In this document: positions 1 to 6,781 of the stretch, one piece after another | Position numbering within the stretch: the first letter of the stretch is position 1 | Layout of the letters: each line of letters starts with the position of its first letter | Origin: Chloroflexota bacterium | GTDB taxonomy: Bacteria; Chloroflexota; Dehalococcoidia; UBA1127; JACQUN01 | NCBI GenBank assembly: GCA_016210285.1 | Contig: JACQUN010000203.1 | Span: 1-43,603 of the forward strand | Length of the DNA stretch: 43,603 nucleotides | Reading direction: 5' to 3' | Notes under the pieces: model-generated | Database searches by the model: none | Told to the model about the DNA's origin: nothing | Seen by the model: the letters and a program-made list of their open reading frames with translations, nothing else | Program-made: the position numbers and the translations under genes

Positions 1-12
1 CCCTGGCACCTC

Positions 13-153
13 CTAGTGTAGTGCTTCCTAAATAGCGTTAGGTGAAGTAAGCTGCTGGGCATGAACAACAAGCCGTTTGTCTGGATGGCCTCCGTGCAGG
101 CCATTCTTGCCAAAGTCCGGAGAACTAACGAAGTGTTGGAAGCACTACACTAG
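13..153 (+). mobile_element. IS630-type MITE (internally deleted IS)
   Basis: A 141-bp element bounded by a perfect 16-bp inverted repeat (ctagtgtagtgcttcc at 13-28 and its complement at 138-153), with a further matched hexamer (cgttag/ctaacg) inside. Both ends contain TA, the target duplicated by IS630/Tc1-mariner elements. On the plus strand, 61-153 reads as a 30-residue ORF beginning MNNKPFVWMASVQAILAKV and stopping inside the right terminal repeat. It resembles the KPFVW-x-K-x-ADEIL C-terminus of IS630 transposases, so this looks like an IS630 copy that lost nearly all of its transposase. It is non-autonomous and sits on the 3' end of ispE. Confidence 0.8.
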
Positions 154-978
154 CGCAGTGCACACCAGCCGTCCCGGGTAGCCCCCGTCCCACAGGCGCG
201 CGACTATCTCCATGCCCTCCGCGTAGTCGCCCGCCAGGGCGAAGAGCGAAGGGCCAGCGCCCACCAGGTGGGCGCCCTTTGCCCCTGCTCCCTGCATCGC
301 CATCCAGTAGCGCTCCAGCCCTGGAAAGACCTCCAGGGCCACCGAGTCGAAGACGTTGAAGAGGTCCTCCGGACGGACCCCTTCCCCCCGGCGCAACCGC
401 TCCACCAGCCGCGCCGTGATCGAGCCGTCCGTGTAGCGGCCCGGGGTCAGGCGCGAGTACATGGTTCTGGTCTTGCCCTCCACCTGGAAGGGAGGCGCCA
501 GCAGCACCACCCAGGTAGGCGACAGCGGAGGCAGGGCATCGACGCGCTCCCCGCGGCCGCTGGCCAGGGCGGTGCCGCCTGCCAGGAAGAAGGGAACGTC
601 GGAGCCCAGTCCCGCCGCCAGCTCCGAAAGCTGGGGCTGCCCAAGGCCCCAGAGGTCGCTCAGGGCTCGCAAAGTCGCAGCGGCATCGGCGCTGCCCCCA
701 CCCAACCCGGCTGCCGCGGGGATGCGCTTGTGGAGAGCAACCTGAGCCCCCTGGGCCACCCCGCAGGCTTCTCGCAGGCGGTGGGCCGCCCGGAGGGCCA
801 GGTTGTGAGGCCCTGCCAGCTCCGGGATGTTGCAGGTCAGGAAAAGCCCCTCAGCGGAGGTGACGGTCACCTCATCCCACAGGTCAACGGTCTGGAGGAC
901 CGTCGCCACCTCGTGGTAGCCGTCGGGGCGGCGGCCCAGGACCTCCAGCGTGAGGTTCACCTTGGCGTGGGCCTTCAT
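145..978 (-). CDS. ispE: 4-diphosphocytidyl-2-C-methyl-D-erythritol kinase
   Basis: IspE phosphorylates CDP-methylerythritol at the 2-hydroxyl, using ATP, in the cytosolic MEP route to isoprenoids. The 277-residue protein has the family N-terminus (KVNLTLEVLGRRPDGYHE), the GHMP-kinase ATP loop PAAAGLGGGSADAAA and the C-terminal GAGPSLFAL motif, and its length is normal. The ATG at 976-978 begins right before AHAKVNL; upstream in-frame codons belong to rsmA. It lies 4 nt after the rsmA stop, so the two are probably co-transcribed. The last codons (leu-val-stop) come from the terminal repeat of a MITE inserted at a TA, so the native C-terminus has been replaced by a slightly different one. Confidence 0.95.
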   Translation of the reverse strand: MKAHAKVNLTLEVLGRRPDGYHEVATVLQTVDLWDEVTVTSAEGLFLTCNIPELAGPHNLALRAAHRLREACGVAQGAQVALHKRIPAAAGLGGGSADAAATLRALSDLWGLGQPQLSELAAGLGSDVPFFLAGGTALASGRGERVDALPPLSPTWVVLLAPPFQVEGKTRTMYSRLTPGRYTDGSITARLVERLRRGEGVRPEDLFNVFDSVALEVFPGLERYWMAMQGAGAKGAHLVGAGPSLFALAGDYAEGMEIVARLWDGGYPGRLVCTALV

Positions 979-982
979 CGGG

Positions 983-1837
983 CTATCCTCCACGGCGCTC
1001 TTGCCAGCACCGCTCAAGCCTCGCCCACTCCTCCAGGGAGAGGGTCTCAGCCCGGCGGGTGGGGTCAACCCCCGCTCGCACCAGCAGCGCCTCTACTTTT
1101 TGCCTCTCAAGCCCCAGGGAGTGGGCCAGGGCGCCGCGGAGCTGCTTCCGTGGGGCGCTGAACCCCGCCCGGGCCAGTTGGAAAAACGCCTCGACGTCTG
1201 TCACGTCCACCGCCAGCTTCGGGTACACGTCAATGCGCAGGATCGCGGAGGTCACCTTTGGAGGCGGGTGGAAGGCGGAGGGCCGGAGGTAGCCCGCGAT
1301 GCGCGGCTTGCCGTAGAGCTGGACACTCACGCCGAGCAGCCCCAGCTTCCCGGGCGGCGCGGCGATGTTCTGCGCCACCTCGCGCTGGACGGTGATGACC
1401 AGCAGCGAGGGCTTGCGGGCCGCCTCCAGGAAACGCCGCAGGATGGGGTTGGCAGCGTAGTAGGGCAGATTGGCCACCACCTTGTAGGGGGTGTCTGGCG
1501 GCAGAAGCTCCCAGGGGTCAATCTCCCGGGCGTCGGCGTTGAGAACGGTCACATGGGGGGTATCTGCGAAGGCGCGGCCCAGGGCCTCCGCCAACTCCCG
1601 GTCCAGCTCGACCGCCAGCACCCTCCCGCAGCGCCCGGCCAGGGCCTGGGTCAGAACGCCGAGGCCGGGGCCTACCTCTACCACCGTATCGTCGGGCTTC
1701 AGGTCCGCCGCTTCGAGGATGCGCCCCAGGGCACGCCGGTCCACCAGGAAGTGCTGGCCCAGGGCTTTGCGGGGGCTCAGGCCAAGTCGGCGCAGGGTGT
1801 CCCGAACGCCCCTTTGGGTGGATGAGGCGAGGGTCAC
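983..1837 (-). CDS. rsmA: 16S rRNA (adenine1518/1519-N6)-dimethyltransferase RsmA/KsgA
   Basis: RsmA dimethylates two adjacent adenines in the 3'-terminal hairpin of 16S rRNA, using SAM, late in 30S assembly. The 284-residue protein carries the family marks: GQHFL (27-31), SAM-binding EVGPGLGVLT (54-63), acidic VELD, the catalytic NLPYY loop (123-127), and FHPPPKVTSAILR. Start: the GTG at 1835-1837, whose last bases overlap the TGA of the upstream ORF (GTGA), indicating translational coupling. The upstream partner is only a remnant of an amidohydrolase, so ribosome delivery to rsmA may depend on translating that remnant. ispE follows after 4 nt. Confidence 0.95.
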   Translation of the reverse strand: MTLASSTQRGVRDTLRRLGLSPRKALGQHFLVDRRALGRILEAADLKPDDTVVEVGPGLGVLTQALAGRCGRVLAVELDRELAEALGRAFADTPHVTVLNADAREIDPWELLPPDTPYKVVANLPYYAANPILRRFLEAARKPSLLVITVQREVAQNIAAPPGKLGLLGVSVQLYGKPRIAGYLRPSAFHPPPKVTSAILRIDVYPKLAVDVTDVEAFFQLARAGFSAPRKQLRGALAHSLGLERQKVEALLVRAGVDPTRRAETLSLEEWARLERCWQERRGG

Positions 1838-2046
1838 AGCTTGAGCAGGCGCTTGGCGTTCCCCAGCAGGATCTTGGGGCGCACCTCTTCCCGGAAGGGG
1901 ACCAGGGCCTTATAGGTAGCGGCCATCTCGGCGGGGTCGGTGGGCGAAGGAGGCGCTCGGAAGTACTGGCGCATGGCAGCCCGCACCGGGTCTTCCGGAA
2001 GGCCAGGCTGCCGAGGGACATACACGTGAATGTCAATGACTCGCAC
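1834..2046 (-). pseudogene. Amidohydrolase remnant, internally deleted but in frame
   Basis: A 70-codon ORF that joins the two ends of an amidohydrolase_2-type protein. The start resembles the metal-binding first strand (VIDIHVYVP, where the family has IDxHxH), and the end (REEVRPKILLGNAKRLLKL) resembles the family C-terminus. The roughly 200 residues between them, holding the other metal ligands, are absent, so it cannot be an active hydrolase. The second histidine of the HxH motif is tyrosine. Start: GTG at 2044-2046 with GGAGG 9 nt upstream. The frame is intact and its TGA overlaps the rsmA GTG, so it may persist as a translated leader for rsmA. A genuine small protein is the less likely alternative. 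Confidence 0.65.
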
Positions 2047-2063
2047 TGGCCGTCCTCCAAAAA

Positions 2064-2338
2064 AGATAGGCCGTGCACCCCCTGTTGTTCCCGGCAGCCC
2101 GGCATCTCCTGGGAAGAGGCTCCAGCCAGGCAGACCCACGGCACCCGGAGGACACCGCTTACCGTTGCTCCCTTCCGGGCCTGGCGGGGTTCACAGGCCT
2201 CCGCCGCGCGGGGCCCAGCCTTCAACGCCCCTTCCTTTGGAGAGCAGCCGGACCTCGGGCCCGCGAGGGGGAGTTCAACCCCGCTGTGGCGGATTGCGGG
2301 TGCAGGGCACCGCCAGCTCCCCGTCTAGCACGGCCTGA
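2064..2338 (-). ncRNA. ffs: Signal recognition particle RNA, large type with Alu domain
   Basis: RNA scaffold of the signal recognition particle, which with Ffh targets nascent membrane and secreted proteins. On the minus strand the conserved S-domain core is clear (GAACCCCGCCAGG, then CCGGAAGGGAGCAACGG at about 2163-2190). The 5' part has the Alu-domain signature GUGCUAG, GGGGAG, GCGGUGCCCUG. The 5' end GGCCGUGC (2335-2328) pairs perfectly with the 3' end GCACGGCC (2076-2069), closing a molecule of about 270 nt, the usual size of the Bacillus/Thermus large form. A U-tract follows at 2058-2063. A good promoter lies just upstream (2343-2372). Confidence 0.92.
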
Positions 2339-2342
2339 CTCT

Positions 2343-2372
2343 ATCCTACGTCCCGCCCGGCGCTAATGTCAA
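2343..2372 (-). promoter_or_regulatory. Promoter of the SRP RNA
   Basis: On the minus strand TTGACA (2372-2367) is separated by 18 nt from TAGGAT (2348-2343). The predicted transcription start, about 2336-2340, agrees with the 5' end of the SRP RNA deduced from its terminal pairing. Confidence 0.75.
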
Positions 2373-2495
2373 TGTAGGACCAGGTTGGGTCTGCTTTCAG
2401 TGATTGACCTACCAAAACATTTGTGCGATGCTAAACACTGGTCCGCAATGCAGGAGGTCGCCGCCTGACCCTGCTTACACACTTATTGACGTGAC

Positions 2496-2556
2496 CTAAG
2501 GTGCTGACTCCAATGCATGGTGCAACGGCGTCACTGCATTGAAGTCAGCACCTTAG
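2496..2556. repeat. 61-bp palindrome at the end of the DUF4062 gene
   Basis: Arms at 2496-2517 and 2535-2556 match over 22 bp with one mismatch (ctaaggtgctgact and its complement). The 17-nt loop holds the TGA stop of the DUF4062 gene, and one arm encodes its last residues. There is no U-tract, so it is a poor intrinsic terminator. It may be a processing or retroregulatory hairpin, or the edge of the inserted segment. Confidence 0.6.
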
Positions 2557-3535
2557 ACAACACCAAAGCTCTTAGTGTGTGCTTTTCCGTGTAAGAGTAG
2601 CTACGGCGTGTAGAACCGGTCTCTAGGTCAGTCACCCCTTCGTCTCCCGTGTACACTACATGCATCCATGCCGGATAGCTTCGAACTACAACAAGATCTC
2701 GCTCTTCGCCAAATGCAAGCCTGGCTTTGACACTGACCTCATGCCCATCAGGCATCTCATACAGTTTATCAGCCAACTCTCCTTCCGCGTAAAGCCAATC
2801 TGCCCAACTCCACCCCTTGGAGATTCCTTCTGGTGCGACAATATCTGCGCGCCTCTTTATTGCTTGCCCACATGTTAGTCTGAGCGCCTCACACTCGGTT
2901 CTGGGGACTTCCTCCGGCGCACCCTTGATCCTAACCCTCAACTCCACCCTCTCTCCGTGTAGCCGACCAGGCATCACATCGAACTTTCCCAGCGTACCCA
3001 ACGTTACGCTAGGGTCTTCACTGATTCCCAGAGTGCTTTTGTTGATTCCGACGCTGTGCTCTTCGAATAATCGAAGCAAGTCCCTTTTCACACTAGACGC
3101 CAGCTGCTCAGGTGACTGGAAGTAGTCAATAGTATGCCTTTTGCCGACCTCTTCTTTGAGAGCGCTTAGAAGCTCTGCTTCGCGACCCTTGTCCACAAAC
3201 CTTGGGGCAACTCGTGCCCCTTCCTCATCGATCAGATAGACCAGGATTTGCTTCTTTTCTTCCAAGGCCTTTTCGTATTCGAGTTGGGTAAACGACTTCC
3301 CTGTGTTGTCTTCGACACTGCCGTATCGGGTGCCCAGCACACAGATGAAGTACCGGGATTTCGATACCTCAGCAAGACTCGTTTCCAATGGTTGCTCTGG
3401 CCTCGCACCGAAAATTTCCATGCCGTTGACTGACATCTTCAGGGCTTCAAGCTCGTCCCAGACAGCCTTGCGATATGGCTTGAGATCCAAATAGGTTGAG
3501 CTAAGGAAGACCGGAACATATTGTTTGGTAGTCAA
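2531..3535 (-). CDS. DUF4062 domain protein, probably horizontally acquired
   Basis: The N-terminal 95 or so residues are a DUF4062 domain (VPVFLSSTYLDLKPYRKAVWDEL, then ISGxE-like NGMEIFGARPEQPLE, SRYFICVLGTRYGS and FTQLEYEKAL). DUF4062 has a TIR/deoxyribosyltransferase-like fold and is often the N-terminal signalling part of NLR-like or defence proteins. The C-terminal half (after about residue 180) is not recognised; it has beta-rich sections and a WSWADW motif. Start: TTG at 3533-3535 with GGAG 6 nt upstream; a GTG at 3574 would add 13 residues but lacks a ribosome site. Base composition is plainly AT-richer than the neighbours, and the gene stands alone, which suggests transfer. A defence role is inference only. 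Confidence 0.75.
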   Translation of the reverse strand: MTTKQYVPVFLSSTYLDLKPYRKAVWDELEALKMSVNGMEIFGARPEQPLETSLAEVSKSRYFICVLGTRYGSVEDNTGKSFTQLEYEKALEEKKQILVYLIDEEGARVAPRFVDKGREAELLSALKEEVGKRHTIDYFQSPEQLASSVKRDLLRLFEEHSVGINKSTLGISEDPSVTLGTLGKFDVMPGRLHGERVELRVRIKGAPEEVPRTECEALRLTCGQAIKRRADIVAPEGISKGWSWADWLYAEGELADKLYEMPDGHEVSVKARLAFGEERDLVVVRSYPAWMHVVYTGDEGVTDLETGSTRRSYSYTEKHTLRALVLSKVLTSMQ

Positions 3536-3881
3536 GTTGCACTCCACAGCACCGAGATGATGTTCCTCAGCCACGAGACCGGTTCTTTACACCTTCAATC
3601 CTACAACATCCTGCCCGGCTCCGCCCCGCTTTCGAACCGATCGGCACATGTACGCCTTGCTAGGGTTGAGAAAGCCATTCGCGACCTAGAGCTTAGACGC
3701 CCCAAATAGAGAGGCACACCCGGAAGTTGAGTGAAGCGGGCAACAAAGCCCGTCTCGTCCTGCAACAGGCTCACCGCAAGCGGAACCGGTAGGCACGCCC
3801 CCGTCCCTCGACGGGCTTGGGACGAGGGGTGAATGGAAATGTCACTATCAACCGAAAGGCTTCTGTCAAAGCCTTTCGCCC
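3536..3881. other. Gap without a convincing gene
   Basis: The left part continues the AT-richer island. Two small hairpins are visible: cgtccc/gggacg at 3802-3807/3819-3824, and the terminator-like stem at 3853-3878. No tRNA fold, clear promoter or protein family is recognisable. A 62-codon ORF at 3521-3709 (plus) overlaps the DUF4062 start region and resembles nothing I know. Confidence 0.5.
3853..3878 (-). terminator. Hairpin downstream of the crotonase gene
   Basis: A perfect 10-bp stem (cgaaaggctt/aagcctttcg) with a 6-nt loop, just past the crotonase stop at 3882. The following bases on the minus strand are only mildly U-rich, so termination is likely but unproven. Confidence 0.5.
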
Positions 3882-4640
3882 TCAGCGCCCCTTCCAGGCG
3901 GGCTGGCGCTTCTCGAGGAAGGCGCCGAGACCCTCTTTGGCGTCCTCCGTCTGCTGGATCCGGCTCAGCATCAGGGCTGCGAAGCGCACCCGGTCCTCCA
4001 GGCGCATCTCCAGCCCCCGGATGGTCAGCTCCTTGATGGCCCGCACCGCCAGGGGGGCGTTCTCCAGGAGCTTCCGGGCCAGGGCCTCGGCCTCCGCCAT
4101 CAGCCGCTCCTGGGGCACCACCTGGTTCACCAGGTCCAGGCGCAGGGCCTCCTGGGCATCAACGGGCTCGCCGGTGAAGAGGAACTGGAAGGCGCGGTTC
4201 AGGGGGATGCGATGGGCCAGCAGCGAGGGCCCGCTCACCGAGGAGATGCCCCGCTTCACCTGGGGCCAGCCGAAGGACGCCCTCTCCGAGGCGATGCGCA
4301 GGTCGCAGCAGAGGGCGATGCCCGCGCCTTGGGCCAGGCAGAACCCGTTGACGGCAGCGATGACGGGCTTCCAGGTGTACATCTGGTACACGTAGAGCTC
4401 GTCCGTGGTGGGGCCACGGTCTTCCCCACCACCCGACAGCTCCGCCAGGTCGTGGCCCACGGAGAAGGCCCGCCCATTCCCGGTGACAATGGCGACCCAG
4501 ACGTCGGGGTTGTCCCTCACATCGGCGAAGGCGCGGAAGAGCGCCTCGCGCATCTCCCGGTTGATGGCGTTCAGCTTCTCTGGCCGGTTCAGGGTGATGT
4601 AGGCGACCCGGTCTTTGACCTCGTAGAGCAACGCGGGCAT
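3882..4640 (-). CDS. Crotonase-fold (enoyl-CoA hydratase/isomerase family) protein
   Basis: Crotonase-superfamily enzyme acting on acyl-CoA thioesters; 252 residues, full length. The oxyanion-hole regions are present: GNGRAFSVGHDL (54-65) and VNGFCLAQGAGIALCCDLRIASERASFG (98-124). By alignment to rat hydratase, the two catalytic glutamates (E144, E164) correspond to Gly107 and Gln127 (PQVKRG). A standard syn-hydration is therefore unlikely; isomerase, decarboxylase or hydrolase activity, or another role, is possible. Start: ATG at 4638-4640 with AGGGGG upstream. It is a single gene, divergent from rsfS. The exact substrate cannot be read from the sequence. Confidence 0.88.
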   Translation of the reverse strand: MPALLYEVKDRVAYITLNRPEKLNAINREMREALFRAFADVRDNPDVWVAIVTGNGRAFSVGHDLAELSGGGEDRGPTTDELYVYQMYTWKPVIAAVNGFCLAQGAGIALCCDLRIASERASFGWPQVKRGISSVSGPSLLAHRIPLNRAFQFLFTGEPVDAQEALRLDLVNQVVPQERLMAEAEALARKLLENAPLAVRAIKELTIRGLEMRLEDRVRFAALMLSRIQQTEDAKEGLGAFLEKRQPAWKGR

Positions 4641-4743
4641 GGCAACCCCCTTCCTTTGATAGCTGGCGCTTCCTGATGTCACCCTGACCTCACAAGCAAC
4701 CCGGCACACCCCACGCTCCCCTCCTGTGCACCCAGAAACGCCA

Positions 4744-4772
4744 TTGACAGCGTCCCCAGGGCACCCTATCAT
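4744..4772 (+). promoter_or_regulatory. Promoter of rsfS
   Basis: TTGACA (4744-4749), a 17-nt spacer, TATCAT (4767-4772). The start site would be near 4779, leaving a leader of only about 8 nt that is almost all ribosome-binding site (GGAGGAAG). Confidence 0.75.
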
Positions 4773-4786
4773 GGCGCTGGAGGAAG

Positions 4787-5131
4787 ATGCAAGAGGCCGT
4801 AGATATCGCCCGCCGGGCCGTTGAGGTTGCTGTGGACAAGCAGGCCACCGAAATCGTCCTGCTTGAGTTGACGCAGCACGCCTTCACTGACTACTTTGTT
4901 ATCCTCAGCGCCGAGTCAGCCCGCCAGATAGATGCGGTGGCAGACGAGCTGGAAAAGAGCCTGACGAGTGAGGGCGCCTCCCTGCATCATCGCGAGGGGA
5001 AGGCCGACTCCGGGTGGGTTCTGCTGGACTTCGGTGACGTTATTGTCCACGTCTTTGCCCCCGCCCAGAGGGAATACTACGACCTTGAGCGCGTGTGGTC
5101 TCGGGCTACCCCTCTCCTCAAGATTCAGTGA
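4787..5131 (+). CDS. rsfS: Ribosomal silencing factor RsfS
   Basis: RsfS binds ribosomal protein L14 on the free 50S subunit and blocks joining with 30S, lowering translation when nutrients are short. The 114-residue protein is the normal size and has the family pattern: an N-terminal helix, KQATEIVLLEL, FTDYFVILSAES, HHREGKADSGWVLLDFGDVIVHVF and YYDLERVWS. Start: ATG at 4787 with GGAGG just upstream. In many bacteria it follows nadD; here it stands alone behind its own promoter. Its last 14 nt overlap the 3' end of ndk on the other strand. Confidence 0.95.
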   Translation: MQEAVDIARRAVEVAVDKQATEIVLLELTQHAFTDYFVILSAESARQIDAVADELEKSLTSEGASLHHREGKADSGWVLLDFGDVIVHVFAPAQREYYDLERVWSRATPLLKIQ

Positions 5132-5579
5132 CCCACCTGTCCACGTCTCGCCTCCACTCCACCAGCTCCCGCGGGGAGAAGAACAGGCCGATCTCCCGCT
5201 CCGCCGACTCCTGGGAGTCTGAGCCGTGCACCAGGTTGCGCCCGATGTCCAGTCCGAGGTCGCCCCGGATGGTCCCTGGCGCCGCCTTCAGCGGGTCGGT
5301 GGCCCCCATCGCCTGCCGGGCGGCCTCCACCGCATCCTTCCCCTCAAAAACGATGGCAACGACCGGGCTGGAGGTGATGAACTCCACCAGGCCAGGGAAG
5401 AACCCCTTGCCCACGTGGGCAGCGTAGTGCCGCTCCGCCAGCGCCCGGTCTATGTGTACCAGCCTCATCCCGACGATGCTCAGACCGCGTCGCTCCAGGC
5501 GACCGATGATCTCCCCCGCCAGCCCCCGCTGCATACCATCGGGCTTGACAAGGACAAGGGTGCGCTGCACCTTCGACAC
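5118..5579 (-). CDS. ndk: Nucleoside diphosphate kinase
   Basis: Ndk equilibrates NTP pools through a phosphohistidine intermediate. The 153-residue protein has the full family signature: TLVLVKPDGMQRGL, the catalytic histidine H118 in GRNLVHGSDS, and SAEREIGLFF. Start: GTG at 5577-5579 with GGAGGAAG upstream. It is the last gene of the thiL-tsaE-tsaB-ndk run, 26 nt after tsaB. Its 3' end overlaps rsfS tail to tail. Confidence 0.96.
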   Translation of the reverse strand: MSKVQRTLVLVKPDGMQRGLAGEIIGRLERRGLSIVGMRLVHIDRALAERHYAAHVGKGFFPGLVEFITSSPVVAIVFEGKDAVEAARQAMGATDPLKAAPGTIRGDLGLDIGRNLVHGSDSQESAEREIGLFFSPRELVEWRRDVDRWVTES

Positions 5580-5605
5580 GCGGCTTCCTCCTGGACGGTT
5601 CTCGG

Positions 5606-6292
5606 CTATCCTGCCGGGGACTTGGGTCGCGAGACGCTGGGGCTACGCAGGTAGAGGGGCTGAAGGGTGGACACATCATCCCGCTCCCCCCTGGACAGGC
5701 GCTGGTGCCCCAGGTGGGCCAGGGCCGCCACGCTCCGCGTCGGCATCCCAGCTCCCACCAGCAGGGCCTTCTGCCCCAGCCGCTCCCGAAGCTCCTCGGC
5801 ATGGGCGACAGCCCCTTCGCCGCAGAACACGGCCTGCTCAGCAACGTCAACAGCAAGCCCTTCGATGGAGGCGATGGACTCCTCCCGGAGCTGGCGCCAT
5901 CCCCTCTCGTCCGCCTGGTAGAGGGCCCACGCCACCTCGCCCCGCCCCACGTCCAGCAGGGGGCACACGGGGAGCCCCGAGTTGCTGAGCGGGAAGGCCT
6001 CCACCTCAAGGGTGCCCACCCCGACCATCGGGATGCCCAGGCCGACCGCCATGCCCTTCACCAGGCCAAGCCCGACCCGCAGCGCGCTGAACCCCCCTGG
6101 GCCCCGTGCCACAACCAGCGCCGTCAGGTCCGAGGGTCGCGCACCGGCCCTTGACAGGAGCGCCAGGATGGCAGGCATCAGCTCCACGGTGTGGTTCTGG
6201 GCGGAGTGCCAGGAGAGCGCCAGAAGAAGCTCCCCCTTTCGGGAGAGGCCGACGCTGGCGTAGCGGGTTGAGGTGTCAACAGAGAGTTCCAT
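5606..6292 (-). CDS. tsaB: tRNA threonylcarbamoyladenosine biosynthesis protein TsaB
   Basis: TsaB is the dimerisation and regulatory partner of TsaD in the complex that places t6A at position 37 of ANN-decoding tRNAs. The 228-residue protein starts MELSVDTSTRYASVGL and contains the family motifs HTVELMPAILALL, GPGGFSALRVGLGLVKGMA and VCPLLDVGRGEVAWALY. As usual in TsaB, the metal-binding histidines of TsaD are absent. The ATG at 6290-6292 lies 3 nt from the tsaE stop. tsaE next door supports the assignment; tsaD and tsaC are not in the window. Confidence 0.94.
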   Translation of the reverse strand: MELSVDTSTRYASVGLSRKGELLLALSWHSAQNHTVELMPAILALLSRAGARPSDLTALVVARGPGGFSALRVGLGLVKGMAVGLGIPMVGVGTLEVEAFPLSNSGLPVCPLLDVGRGEVAWALYQADERGWRQLREESIASIEGLAVDVAEQAVFCGEGAVAHAEELRERLGQKALLVGAGMPTRSVAALAHLGHQRLSRGERDDVSTLQPLYLRSPSVSRPKSPAG

Positions 6293-6295
6293 AGC

Positions 6296-6781
6296 CTACC
6301 GTCCGCCCCGCTCCCTGGCCTGGCGCACGGCCTCCAGGAGGCCCTCATACCGCGAGCCACGGGCCTCCAGCCGCAGCCGCCGGGTGGTGTCATCCACGGG
6401 CTGGAGGGTCACCAGCAAATGCGCCGCCGGGAACACCTGGGGGGCCTTCTCCGCCCATTCTACCACGCAGACCCCATCGCCAAAGAGGTACTCGTCCAGC
6501 CCCAGGTCCAGCACCTCTTGCACGTCGTCCAGGCGGTAGAGGTCAATGTGATAGAGGGTCAGGCGCCCCCGATACTGGGTCACCAGGACGAAGGTGGGGC
6601 TTCGGGCGTGCTCCTGCACCCCTAGACCCCAGGCAATCCCCTGGGTCAGGGTCGTCTTTCCCACTCCGAGCCCCCCGGCCAGGAGGAAAAGGTCACCTGC
6701 CGCAGCGTGGCTGCCCAGCAGTCTGCCGAGCTCCTGCGTCTCCTCGGGGCCGTGGGAGAGAAGATCGAGGCAGGTAGTCAT
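6296..6781 (-). CDS. tsaE: tRNA threonylcarbamoyladenosine biosynthesis ATPase TsaE
   Basis: Small P-loop ATPase that drives turnover of the TsaB-TsaD complex in t6A synthesis. The 161-residue protein has Walker A GGLGVGKTT (36-44), the family's SPTF(V/T)LV segment, LYHIDLYRL and the EWAEKAP motif. Start: ATG at 6779-6781, overlapping the thiL stop as ATGA, which implies coupled translation. Length and order are typical. Confidence 0.95.
   Translation of the reverse strand: MTTCLDLLSHGPEETQELGRLLGSHAAAGDLFLLAGGLGVGKTTLTQGIAWGLGVQEHARSPTFVLVTQYRGRLTLYHIDLYRLDDVQEVLDLGLDEYLFGDGVCVVEWAEKAPQVFPAAHLLVTLQPVDDTTRRLRLEARGSRYEGLLEAVRQARERGGR

Noticed and set aside
3521..3709. 62-codon ORF upstream of the DUF4062 gene
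   Set aside because: It overlaps the DUF4062 start region, has no ribosome site and no recognisable family.
3575..3830. tRNA gene in the gap before the crotonase terminator
   Set aside because: Some T-loop-like words occur, but no acceptor or anticodon stems can be drawn around them.
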